Shown here piece after piece: positions 1-5,309 of a stretch of DNA of 5,645 nt. This DNA comes from Actinomycetota bacterium (GTDB taxonomy: Bacteria > Actinomycetota > Thermoleophilia > Solirubrobacterales > Thermoleophilaceae). The notes below the pieces were generated by a model, which was not told the origin of the DNA, did no database searches, and saw nothing but the letters and a program-made list of their open reading frames with translations. The stretch covers positions 1-5,645 of the forward strand of contig VAWV01000013.1 in the NCBI GenBank assembly GCA_005883295.1, given 5' to 3'. The position numbers and the translations under genes are program-made. How positions within the stretch are numbered: position 1 is the stretch's first letter; each line of letters opens with the position of its first letter.

Positions 1-511
1 AGCGAGCGCGCTCCAGGCGGGTCCAGTAGCGGACGAACTCCGCGTAGAGCACGTCGCGGCGGCCCTGAAGGTATGCGGAGTACGACTCGAGGCCCGCGTA
101 GCGGCGGCGGTGGGGGGCGTCGCGGATCGCGGCTGGCTCGAGGTCCTTCGCTCCCCTCCCGGCCAGCCCGGCCATCGCGGCGCTGTCCTCCGCGCGCAGG
201 CGCTCGACATGGGCGAGCACGCGCGGCACGCCCTCGTCGCAGTCGTGGATCTCGCCTAGCAGGTCCTGGATCCGGCGCATCTCCTTCGCGCCGCGGCGGG
301 CAGCCGCGCCGAGCGCCGGCTCACCCATCTCGAGCACGTACCGGAGCCGCTTGGCGGCGATGCGCATGTCGTGCAGGGCCTGGACCGCGGTCGGATCCCC
401 CACGGCCGGGGCGAACGACCGGAGCTCCTTCAGACGCACGCTCACGATCCGCCGCAGGTTCTTCTCGAGCGGCCCGTCGGGGTTCAGCCCCGTGACCTTG
501 CGCGCCTTCAT
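1..511 (-). CDS. CHAD-domain protein 2, second-repeat type (3' end outside window)
   Basis: CHAD domains are alpha-helical and rich in conserved His, Arg and Lys, and are known to bind inorganic polyphosphate. The 170 visible residues start at ATG 511-509 and stay open to the window edge, so the C-terminus is missing. The signature ALHDMRIAAKRLRYVLE lies at residues 45-61, followed by IQDLLGEIHDCDE at 81-93. These match the second helical repeat of a CHAD domain (H-x-x-R-x-x-x-K-R-x-R-Y, then Q-x-x-L-G-x-x-x-D). The N-terminus, MKARKVTGLNPDGPL, is a short leader before the helices. The ATG overlaps the TGA of the preceding CHAD gene as ATGA, so translation is probably coupled. The first-repeat half of a normal CHAD domain is encoded by that upstream gene, so the two products may form one composite domain or two separate polyphosphate-binding proteins. 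The family call is firm; the exact role is inferred from the operon. Confidence 0.88.
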   Translation of the reverse strand, partial: MKARKVTGLNPDGPLEKNLRRIVSVRLKELRSFAPAVGDPTAVQALHDMRIAAKRLRYVLEMGEPALGAAARRGAKEMRRIQDLLGEIHDCDEGVPRVLAHVERLRAEDSAAMAGLAGRGAKDLEPAAIRDAPHRRRYAGLESYSAYLQGRRDVLYAEFVRYWTRLERAR

Positions 512-987
512 TCGGAGCGTCCCTGCACCGCGAGTGCCAGGAGCCGCTCGCGCAGCCCACCCTGATCGACCTCCTCGAGCAGGGCGGCGAGCTCCTCGTT
601 CGCCCGCTGCTGCTCCGCGCGGAGCTCTTCCTCGAAGTGCTTCAGGCCCGGCCGCTCGGTCGCGGTCAGGTCCTCCGCGGCACCGTGGATCGCGGCAATG
701 GCCACGTCGCGGTCGCGTCGCTCGCCGAGCACGTCCGCGAGCTGCTTGACCTCCCTGAGGAGTCGCTTGTGTTCCTTGCGCGGGAAGCACTCGGCGAAGA
801 TCTCCATCGCGGCGCGAAGCCGGCGGGTGGCGACCCTCATGTCGTGGACGCGCTCCACGTCGCTCAGGTCCAGCACGCCCTCCCGGTGCTCGAAGACCTC
901 CTCGGCTCTGGTCTCCACCGCGCGCGTCGCGGCCTCGCGAAAGGTCTTCGCCTCGGCCAGTCCCGGTATCGCCCGCGCCTTGGCCAT
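508..987 (-). CDS. CHAD-domain protein 1, first-repeat type
   Basis: A 159-residue predicted cytosolic, helical protein carrying the first repeat of a CHAD (polyphosphate-binding) domain. VHDMRVATRRLRAAMEIF lies at residues 47-64 and LADVLGERRDRDV at 83-95; these contain the conserved His and the Arg cluster of the family, followed by the L-G-x-x-R-D-x-D-V motif. Residues 102-145 are Glu- and Ala-rich and probably form long helices. The start is ATG 987-985, whose A is also the last base of the ppx stop codon (TGATG). The reading frame stays open further upstream, but that stretch lies inside ppx and looks unlike CHAD. The stop overlaps the next CHAD gene by 4 bp. Complete CHAD domains are about 250-300 residues with two repeats, so this protein is roughly half a domain; it ends at a clean stop with an in-register restart, not a degraded frameshift. 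The family is known; pairing with the next gene product is inference. Confidence 0.88.
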   Translation of the reverse strand: MAKARAIPGLAEAKTFREAATRAVETRAEEVFEHREGVLDLSDVERVHDMRVATRRLRAAMEIFAECFPRKEHKRLLREVKQLADVLGERRDRDVAIAAIHGAAEDLTATERPGLKHFEEELRAEQQRANEELAALLEEVDQGGLRERLLALAVQGRSE

Positions 988-1874
988 CAGTCTGCCGCCG
1001 CCGCCATCTCCAGGATGCACCCCTCGCGGATCCCTCCGCCTCCGATCTTGAGCTGCCACCCGATCGCGTCGGAGACCGCGTCGATGATGAGGATGCCGGC
1101 GGGGAGGAGCCGGACGCGCTCGGCATCGAGCTCGAAGCGCTCCGCGACCTCGTCGGACGGGGCGGTCGAGACGATCCGGATCGCGCGCTCGAGGGCCTCG
1201 TGAGAGAGCTCGCCGCCAGCGACCCGGCGGAGCGCCGTGGCGCTGCCGCCGACGGCCACCGCCCGCTCGACCACCGGTGCCCGGAGCCCCTCGAAGCAGC
1301 CCTTGGCGTGCTCGCCCGCCGCGTGCAGCTCGTGGGGAGAGGGAGGATCGGAGTGGAGGTAGCTGTCCGCGAGGAAGCCGGACCCGATCGAGAACGACGC
1401 GAACCAGGACACCCCCTCTTCCGCGCTCCCGGCCGCCAGCTCCGTCGATCCGCCGCCCACGTCGAGCACGCCCAGGCTCCCGCCAGGCGGCGAGCCGAGC
1501 GTGCGCGACGCGCCGAGGAACGCGAGCCGGGCCTCCTCGGCGTCCGTGAGGACGTGCGGCCTGAGTCCGGTCGACTCCTCGATCGAGCGCACGAGGTCGT
1601 CGCGGTTCGGCGCGTGGCGGATCGCGGCAGTGGCCACGATCCTGATGTCCTGCGCGCCCAGCTCCCGAGCGTGGCGGACCTGCGTCGCCACCACGTCGGT
1701 CTCGGCCGCGATCGCCTGCGGCGGCATCGCCCCGCTCTTGCGGATCACCTTGCCGAGCCGGGTGTAGACCCGCTGCGTCATGAGCTCGCGCAGCCGCGAC
1801 CCGTCCCAGGCGGCCACGAGCAGCCGCGTGGTGTTGCTGCCGATGTCGACGCAGGCGAGCGGGGCCGGGTTCAC
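987..1874 (-). CDS. ppx: Ppx/GppA-family exopolyphosphatase, short single-module form
   Basis: Members of this family remove terminal phosphate from inorganic polyphosphate, and some hydrolyse pppGpp to ppGpp, using an ASKHA (actin-like ATPase) fold. The 295-residue product has the phosphate-1 loop CVDIGSNTTRLLVA at 8-21, the acidic motif TDAEEARLAFLGA at 110-122 (probably holding the catalytic Glu), the phosphate-2 loop LDVGGGSTELA at 137-147 and AVGGSATALRRVAGG at 207-221. It lacks the extra C-terminal HD-like domains of the long E. coli Ppx and resembles the short actinobacterial forms of about 300-330 residues. The start is GTG 1874-1872, forming a GTGA overlap with the sixA-like stop; homology begins at residue 7, and the upstream open frame is a shadow of the sixA-like gene. 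The stop overlaps the first CHAD gene by one base. Neighbouring polyphosphate-binding CHAD genes favour polyphosphate over pppGpp as the substrate, but sequence alone cannot separate the two. Confidence 0.93.
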   Translation of the reverse strand: MNPAPLACVDIGSNTTRLLVAAWDGSRLRELMTQRVYTRLGKVIRKSGAMPPQAIAAETDVVATQVRHARELGAQDIRIVATAAIRHAPNRDDLVRSIEESTGLRPHVLTDAEEARLAFLGASRTLGSPPGGSLGVLDVGGGSTELAAGSAEEGVSWFASFSIGSGFLADSYLHSDPPSPHELHAAGEHAKGCFEGLRAPVVERAVAVGGSATALRRVAGGELSHEALERAIRIVSTAPSDEVAERFELDAERVRLLPAGILIIDAVSDAIGWQLKIGGGGIREGCILEMAAAAD

Positions 1875-2299
1875 GACGCGATCGCGTCGAGCTCGGCGGG
1901 CCGCAGCAGCACCTTCAGCTCGCCGCGCTCCACGGCGGCGAGCCCGCCCTTCTTCATGCGCACCTGCGCGCCTGTCGCCCTGTGAACAGCCATCGAGAAG
2001 TCGGGGTCGTGGCCCACGAGCAGGACGTCGCCGTCCTCGGTCGCGAGCTCCTCCGGATCGAACGGACCACCGGCGAGTCGCGGCTCGTTCTGCGGCTCCA
2101 CGCCAAGCGCCTCGCACGCCAGCCGGGCCGTCTCGTAGGCGCGTACCTTGGGGCTGGTCAGGCACGTCTTCAGCTTCACGCCGAGCCTGGCCATCGCGAG
2201 CCCTGCGGTGCGCGCCTGCTCCTCCCCCTTTGCGGTGAGCGGGCGCTCCGAGTCCGGCGATCCCTCTGCGGCCTCGCCGTGACGAAGCAGCCAGATCAT
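1871..2299 (-). CDS. sixA: SixA-like phosphohistidine phosphatase (histidine phosphatase superfamily)
   Basis: A 142-residue branch-1 histidine phosphatase. The catalytic RHG motif is at residues 6-8 (MIWLLRHGEAAEG), with His7 as the predicted phosphorylated nucleophile. PLTAKGEEQA at 20-29 and LTSPKVRAYETA at 47-58 supply the family's Gly/Gln and second Arg motifs, and LLVGHDPDFS at 93-102 supplies the second catalytic His (His97). Small size and the lack of an insert domain fit SixA, which dephosphorylates phosphohistidine in signalling or phosphotransfer proteins. The gene leads the polyphosphate operon and overlaps ppx by 4 bp. ATG 2299 is preferred: a TACAGT hexamer ends 7 nt before it, fitting a leaderless message, and the alternative GTG at 2308 would fall inside that hexamer. 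Mycobacterial MutT1 fuses a Nudix domain to a similar phosphatase domain beside ppk, so a role on nucleotides or in polyphosphate metabolism is an alternative to signalling. Family call sure; substrate unknown. Confidence 0.9.
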   Translation of the reverse strand: MIWLLRHGEAAEGSPDSERPLTAKGEEQARTAGLAMARLGVKLKTCLTSPKVRAYETARLACEALGVEPQNEPRLAGGPFDPEELATEDGDVLLVGHDPDFSMAVHRATGAQVRMKKGGLAAVERGELKVLLRPAELDAIAS

Positions 2300-2306
2300 C
2301 GGTGGC

Positions 2307-2312
2307 ACTGTA
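2307..2312 (-). promoter_or_regulatory. Putative -10 element for the sixA-ppx-CHAD operon
   Basis: TACAGT on the minus strand matches the TANNNT pattern of a housekeeping-type -10 box. It is followed by 7 nt and then ATG 2299, so transcription would begin at or next to the start codon and give a leaderless mRNA. No Shine-Dalgarno sequence is visible before this start. The hexamer 17 bp upstream (TCGGTG, 2335-2330) is only a weak -35 match. Confidence 0.4.
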
Positions 2313-2365
2313 TGTCATGGCCGGCCAGACACCGAGCGAAGCTAACGGCGTGCCCCGGGGCACTT

Positions 2366-2445
2366 GTTACCAGCTAGTTAACAGCTCGCCGAGCAAGCGG
2401 GCGCGCCGACACAACGGTTTTACGCGCCGGTCATCGGCGGTTAAC
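2366..2445. promoter_or_regulatory. GTTAAC motifs in the divergent intergenic region (possible operator)
   Basis: The 179-bp gap between the divergent sixA-like and zinc-motif genes contains the AT-rich palindrome GTTAAC twice, at 2377-2382 and 2440-2445, both continuing to GTTAACA. The copies are 63 bp apart, close to six helical turns. A near copy, GTTACC, sits at 2366-2371, so 2366-2382 reads GTTACC-N5-GTTAAC with approximate dyad symmetry. Such motifs stand out in very GC-rich DNA and could bind a regulator of one or both flanking genes. No regulator is encoded in the window, so this is a suggestion from sequence alone. Confidence 0.3.
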
Positions 2446-2466
2446 ACTGGGCTTACGACCGCCTCG

Positions 2467-2472
2467 TACGGT
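2467..2472 (+). promoter_or_regulatory. Putative -10 element for the CxxC/HxxC small protein
   Basis: TACGGT lies 6 nt before ATG 2479, nearly the same spacing as the TACAGT before the sixA-like gene, and would again give a leaderless transcript. TTAACA at 2441-2446 resembles a -35 box, but its 20-bp spacer is longer than usual. A GGTGG at 2470-2474 could instead act as a very weak ribosome-binding site. Confidence 0.33.
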
Positions 2473-2478
2473 GGCCGC

Positions 2479-2709
2479 ATGGCCCCACTCATCACCCGAC
2501 TCGTCCAGACCGTGGTTCCCGCCCACGCGGCGGAGCTGGGCGACTGCCTGGTCTGCCGCGAGCCGGTCCGCGACGACGGCGAGGCGGTCCGCCTGTCCGG
2601 CGGCGGGTACGTGCACCTCGACTGCACGACCTACCGCATGCGGCAGCGCGCCCGCCGGCCCCTTCGCCGGGCTTCACGGAACGGCTACCGCGAGTTCACA
2701 GGCGAGTAA
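2479..2709 (+). CDS. Small protein with CxxC/HxxC zinc-binding motif, function unknown
   Basis: A 76-residue protein I cannot name. Residues 23-26 are CLVC and residues 46-49 are HLDC, giving a Cys-x2-Cys-x19-His-x2-Cys pattern that could hold one structural zinc ion in a treble-clef or LIM-like half site. The segment between them (REPVRDDGEAVRLSGGGYV) is polar and Gly-rich. A strongly basic tail follows (YRMRQRARRPLRRASRN, 52-68), which could contact nucleic acid. No signal peptide or membrane segment is evident. The start ATG 2479 places the conserved-looking part soon after the N-terminus; the frame is open upstream to 2302, but that stretch crosses the divergent promoter region and is not protein-like. 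The gene is divergent from the polyphosphate operon and convergent with the HD gene. Coding status is supported by the metal-ligand pattern and GC-rich third positions. Any function is unknown; a DNA- or RNA-associated role is only a guess from the basic tail. Confidence 0.7.
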   Translation: MAPLITRLVQTVVPAHAAELGDCLVCREPVRDDGEAVRLSGGGYVHLDCTTYRMRQRARRPLRRASRNGYREFTGE

Positions 2710-2843
2710 CCAGTCGCCGCTGCGCCAGACCTAGCCTGCTCGCAGAGCCTCGTCGAGGAGACAACCTCCCCCTCCTGGCGAGATGCGCCGCGGATTCCGA
2801 GGCGGCAGTTCGTCACCAAGGATGGTCGACTGCACCGCGGCGT

Positions 2844-2886
2844 GAGGTGAGGCCGCCGGGACTGGATCGCCCGGCGGCCTCGCTTC
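2844..2886. terminator. Strong GC-rich hairpin between convergent genes, likely bidirectional terminator
   Basis: A perfect 12-bp inverted repeat, GAGGCCGCCGGG (2849-2860) and CCCGGCGGCCTC (2870-2881), flanks a 9-nt loop. As plus-strand RNA it extends to about 17 bp by pairing 2844-2848 with 2882-2886 through two G-U wobbles. It begins 5 bp past the HD stop on the minus strand and about 135 bp past the stop of the zinc-motif gene on the plus strand. There is no poly-U tract, which is common for terminators in high-GC actinobacteria. The rest of 2710-2890 shows no gene or other clear feature. Confidence 0.7.
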
Positions 2887-2890
2887 CCAG

Positions 2891-3733
2891 TCAGATCGTG
2901 AAGACCGGCACGAGCCGCTTCTCGTGCTCGGCGTCGATGCGCGCGATCACCTCCACGTGCTTCTCGATCCCCGAGCCGCGCAGCTTCGTGGCCAGCAGCT
3001 CGTCGACCTGGAAGAGGCCCGAGGAGTTGTTCATGGCGATCTCGATCCGCACGGCGCGCTCCTCCCCGGGGCCCAGCACAACCTCGTCGATCGCGGCCGC
3101 AGAGAGCGAGTGGATGTTCGGCCGGCCGCGCTCGAAGGGAACGCGCGAGCGCCCGTGGGTCATGTCCAGCGCGTCGGCGACTCGCACGATGCCCCCCTCC
3201 AGCGTGAGCGGCTCGCCCCGGCGGCGGTGCCCGATGATCGCGTGCATGGCCTCGGCGGCCACGACCGAGCGCTCGGGTTCCTCGTAGATGCCGGCGAGCA
3301 GGTCGCCCAGCTTGTCGGCCGCCAGGAAGAGGCTGAAGGCCTCGTGGTCGGTTCGGTGCACTGACATCCCGACGTCGTGAAGCAGGCACGCCGCGGCGAT
3401 CACGACCTCGGCATCGGCGGACCGCATGCGGTGCGTCGCGACCATGGCCGGCTCCACGTCACGCTGACGGAGCAGGCGGTACAGCCGCAGCGCGATGTTG
3501 AGCACAATCCGGACGTGGACCCAGGAGTGGTCGGACATCCCCAGCCGGTCGGCCATCGCCTGCGCCGCGTACCACCAGGCCTTGAGCTGGAGATCGGCGT
3601 CGGCCGACTCGATAAAGCGCGCGAGCTTCGGGTTGCGCTCCGCCGGCGCGCTGATGGTCATGCGCGCCACGGCCTCCCCCGGCGGTCCCTCGAACAGCTC
3701 GGGCCTGACCTCCGGCGGCTCGGGCACGCTCAC
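2891..3733 (-). CDS. HD-domain metal-dependent phosphohydrolase
   Basis: HD-superfamily enzymes use bound metal ions to hydrolyse phosphate esters, often of nucleotides. With GTG 3733 as start the product has 280 residues. The HD core spans about residues 55-195: SDHSWVHVRIVLNIALRLY at 68-86 gives early His residues (His69, His73), CLLHDVGMSVHRTDHEA at 116-132 contains the His119-Asp120 pair, AMHAIIGHRRRG at 162-173 adds His164 and His169, and VRVADALDMTHGRSR at 184-198 supplies the closing Asp. Residues 200-280 form a mixed C-terminal region (SAAAIDEVVLG, RIEIAMNNSSGLFQVDELL) of unknown function. It lacks GYP and RelA/SpoT features. Codons between 3733 and 3661 still have nearly all G/C third positions, so I prefer GTG 3733, although GTG 3727 and ATG 3661 (GGGGGAGG upstream) are possible. 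It is divergent from the hydrolase-cyclase gene, hinting at nucleotide signalling; the substrate is unknown. Confidence 0.85.
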   Translation of the reverse strand: MSVPEPPEVRPELFEGPPGEAVARMTISAPAERNPKLARFIESADADLQLKAWWYAAQAMADRLGMSDHSWVHVRIVLNIALRLYRLLRQRDVEPAMVATHRMRSADAEVVIAAACLLHDVGMSVHRTDHEAFSLFLAADKLGDLLAGIYEEPERSVVAAEAMHAIIGHRRRGEPLTLEGGIVRVADALDMTHGRSRVPFERGRPNIHSLSAAAIDEVVLGPGEERAVRIEIAMNNSSGLFQVDELLATKLRGSGIEKHVEVIARIDAEHEKRLVPVFTI

Positions 3734-3776
3734 GTCCGGGCAGCGTAGCCGCGGGTCCGGCGGCTCTGACGCGGGG

Positions 3777-3782
3777 TACAGT
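3777..3782 (+). promoter_or_regulatory. Putative -10 element for the hydrolase-cyclase gene
   Basis: TACAGT is followed by 7 nt and then GTG 3790, the same arrangement as TACAGT-N7-ATG before the sixA-like gene. This would give a leaderless message starting at GTG 3790, or a 27-nt leader without a Shine-Dalgarno before ATG 3817. No convincing -35 box is visible. The pentamer ACAGT recurs at 3787-3791. Confidence 0.35.
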
Positions 3783-3816
3783 CCGAACAGTGGTTGTCCC
3801 TGCCACCCGCGCATCG

Positions 3817-5160
3817 ATGGACACCCCTGAAACCCGGTACGCCAGATCCGGCGACGCCTCGATCGCCTACCAGGTGGTCGGCGACGGACCAATCGACCTG
3901 GTCCTGGTCCTCGGCTTCGCCACGCACCTCGAGCTCCAGTGGGAGATGCCTCCGTTCGCTCGCTTCTTCGAGCGGATCAGCTCGTTCTCGCGCCTGATCC
4001 TCTTCGACAAGCGCGGCACCGGGCTGTCCGATCCCGTCGCGGAGGCGCCGACGCTCGAGCAGCGGATCGACGACGTCCGGGCGGTCATGGAAGCCGCTGG
4101 GTCCGAGCGGGCGGCATTCTTCGGGATCTCCGAGGGCGGGCCGATGAGCGTCCTGTTCGCCGCCGCCCACCCCGACCGGGTGACGGCGCTCGTGCTCCAC
4201 GGTGCCATGGGCCGCACGACCGAGGCGCCGGACTACCCATGGGCGTCGCCGGCGGAGGCGCTGCGCGAGTCGGCCGCCGAGTTCCTCGCCCCCTACTGGG
4301 GACGGGAGTCAGAGGGGATCATCGAGCTCTTCGCTCCGAGCTTGGCGGGCGATCCCAATGCGGTGGCGCTCACCGCGCGCATGGAGCGCTCGGCAGCGAG
4401 CCCGGGGATGGTCCAGAAGATCTTCGAGATGTTCCTGGACATCGACGTGCGCGCGGTCCTGCCCACGATCCACGTTCCGACGCTCGTCATTCACAGGCGC
4501 GGCGACCGGGTCGTCAATCGACGCGCGGGCGAGGAGCTGGCTGCGCAGATTCCAGGCGCGCGCTACGTAGAGCTACCGGGGATCGACCATCTGCCGTGGG
4601 CCGGCGACGCGGAAGCCGTGCTCGGGGAGGTCGAGGAGTTCCTGACCGGCGCACGCTCGGTACCCGAGCCCGACCGAGTGCTGGCCACTGTGATGTTCAC
4701 GGACATCGTCGGCTCGACGCAGCGAGCGACGGAGCTTGGGGACGCGCGCTGGCGCGAGCTGCTCGGAGCGCATCAGGCATCGGTGGGGCGGGAGCTGGCG
4801 CGCTTCCGGGGGCGAGAGGTGAAGACGCTTGGCGATGGCTTCCTCGCCACCTTTGACGGACCGGCGCGGGCCATCCGATGCGGCCACGCGATCGCCGAGG
4901 CGGCTCGCGCGTCTGGCCTGGAGGTGCGCGTCGGGCTGCACTGCGGCGAGCTCGAGCTGATGGGAGACGACGTCGGCGGGATTGCGGTGCACATCGCATC
5001 GCGGATCGGCGCCCTCGCCGGCGGGGGCGAGGTGCTCGTCTCCGGCACCGTCAAGGACCTCGTCGCCGGGTCGGGGATCCCGTTTGCAGATCGGGGGACG
5101 GAGCAGCTCAAGGGAATCCCGGATGAGTGGCGGCTGTTCGCCGCCGGACAACCGGGCTGA
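3817..5160 (+). CDS. Alpha/beta hydrolase fused to class III adenylate/guanylate cyclase
   Basis: A 447-residue two-domain protein with the architecture of mycobacterial Rv1900c. Residues 1-275 are an alpha/beta hydrolase: DKRGTGLSDP at 64-73, the nucleophile elbow GISEGG with Ser105, Asp230 in VIHRRGD, and His258 in LPGIDHLPW form a complete predicted triad. Residues 288-445 are a class III cyclase making a cyclic nucleotide, probably cAMP, from the NTP. FTDIVGST holds metal ligand Asp296, VKTLGDGF holds the adenine-selecting Lys336 and second metal Asp340, GDDVGG holds purine-contacting Asp385, and VHIASRI holds Arg396; the usual transition-state Asn is replaced by His392. The start ATG 3817 gives an N-terminus (MDTPETRYARSGD) of the form I expect for the family; leaderless GTG 3790 would add nine residues. 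There is no transmembrane segment, so it is probably cytosolic, and the hydrolase may sense or process a ligand. The gene is divergent from the HD gene. Confidence 0.93.
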   Translation: MDTPETRYARSGDASIAYQVVGDGPIDLVLVLGFATHLELQWEMPPFARFFERISSFSRLILFDKRGTGLSDPVAEAPTLEQRIDDVRAVMEAAGSERAAFFGISEGGPMSVLFAAAHPDRVTALVLHGAMGRTTEAPDYPWASPAEALRESAAEFLAPYWGRESEGIIELFAPSLAGDPNAVALTARMERSAASPGMVQKIFEMFLDIDVRAVLPTIHVPTLVIHRRGDRVVNRRAGEELAAQIPGARYVELPGIDHLPWAGDAEAVLGEVEEFLTGARSVPEPDRVLATVMFTDIVGSTQRATELGDARWRELLGAHQASVGRELARFRGREVKTLGDGFLATFDGPARAIRCGHAIAEAARASGLEVRVGLHCGELELMGDDVGGIAVHIASRIGALAGGGEVLVSGTVKDLVAGSGIPFADRGTEQLKGIPDEWRLFAAGQPG

Positions 5161-5170
5161 GCCGCAATTC

Positions 5171-5232
5171 GGCCTGCATTTGAGGCACGCTCGGGTGCAG
5201 CCGTGGCCCGCCGCTCGATATCGTCGGGCCGC
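5171..5232 (+). terminator. Weak hairpins downstream of the cyclase gene, possible terminator
   Basis: Two modest inverted repeats follow the cyclase stop. GGCCTGCA (5171-5178) can pair with TGCAGCC (5196-5202) with one bulged base. GTGGCCCG (5203-5210) can pair with CGGGCCGC (5225-5232) with one G-U wobble around a 14-nt loop that contains the palindrome CGATATCG. There is no U tract. They may end transcription of the cyclase gene, but neither is strong, and random GC-rich sequence often yields such stems. Confidence 0.3.
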
Positions 5233-5270
5233 CGGGTAGAGGCGGATGACCGTCGAGCCCGAGGTTGAAG

Positions 5271-5285
5271 GGACCCCCCCGGTCC
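5271..5285. repeat. Small GGACC/GGTCC hairpin with a seven-C run
   Basis: GGACC (5271-5275) and GGTCC (5281-5285) form a perfect 5-bp stem around a CCCCC loop, giving a homopolymer of seven C at 5274-5280. It lies about 25 bp before the start of the exported-protein gene. It may be a small operator or leader structure, or chance. Confidence 0.2.
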
Positions 5286-5309
5286 AGCGCTAATTGAGCT
5301 GTGAACGTC

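Noticed and set aside
508..511. Frameshift or sequencing error splitting one CHAD gene
   Set aside because: The junction is an exact ATGA stop/start and the downstream protein has a plausible own N-terminus (MKARKVTGLNPDGPL), which fits a separate coupled gene better, although raw reads would settle it.
637..1985. Long plus-strand open frames opposite the CHAD, ppx and sixA-like genes (637-1203, 1200-1985)
   Set aside because: They are antisense shadows common in GC-rich DNA, with Arg/Ala/Pro-rich translations and no recognisable motifs, lying over well-supported minus-strand genes.
1875..2363. N-terminal extension of the ppx frame upstream to 2363
   Set aside because: This stretch is antiphase to the sixA-like gene, which has clear catalytic motifs. 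The extension is Arg/Gly/Ala-rich without family motifs, while Ppx homology begins just after GTG 1874.
2685..3389. Minus-strand 234-codon open frame overlapping the HD gene
   Set aside because: It is out of frame with the HD gene, very Arg/Gly/Ala-rich, and runs through the terminator hairpin and convergent gap.
2891..3733. HD protein as the detached C-terminal domain of the short Ppx
   Set aside because: Long Ppx proteins carry HD-like C-terminal domains, but this gene is in another transcription unit and has its own N-terminal and C-terminal regions typical of a stand-alone HD enzyme.
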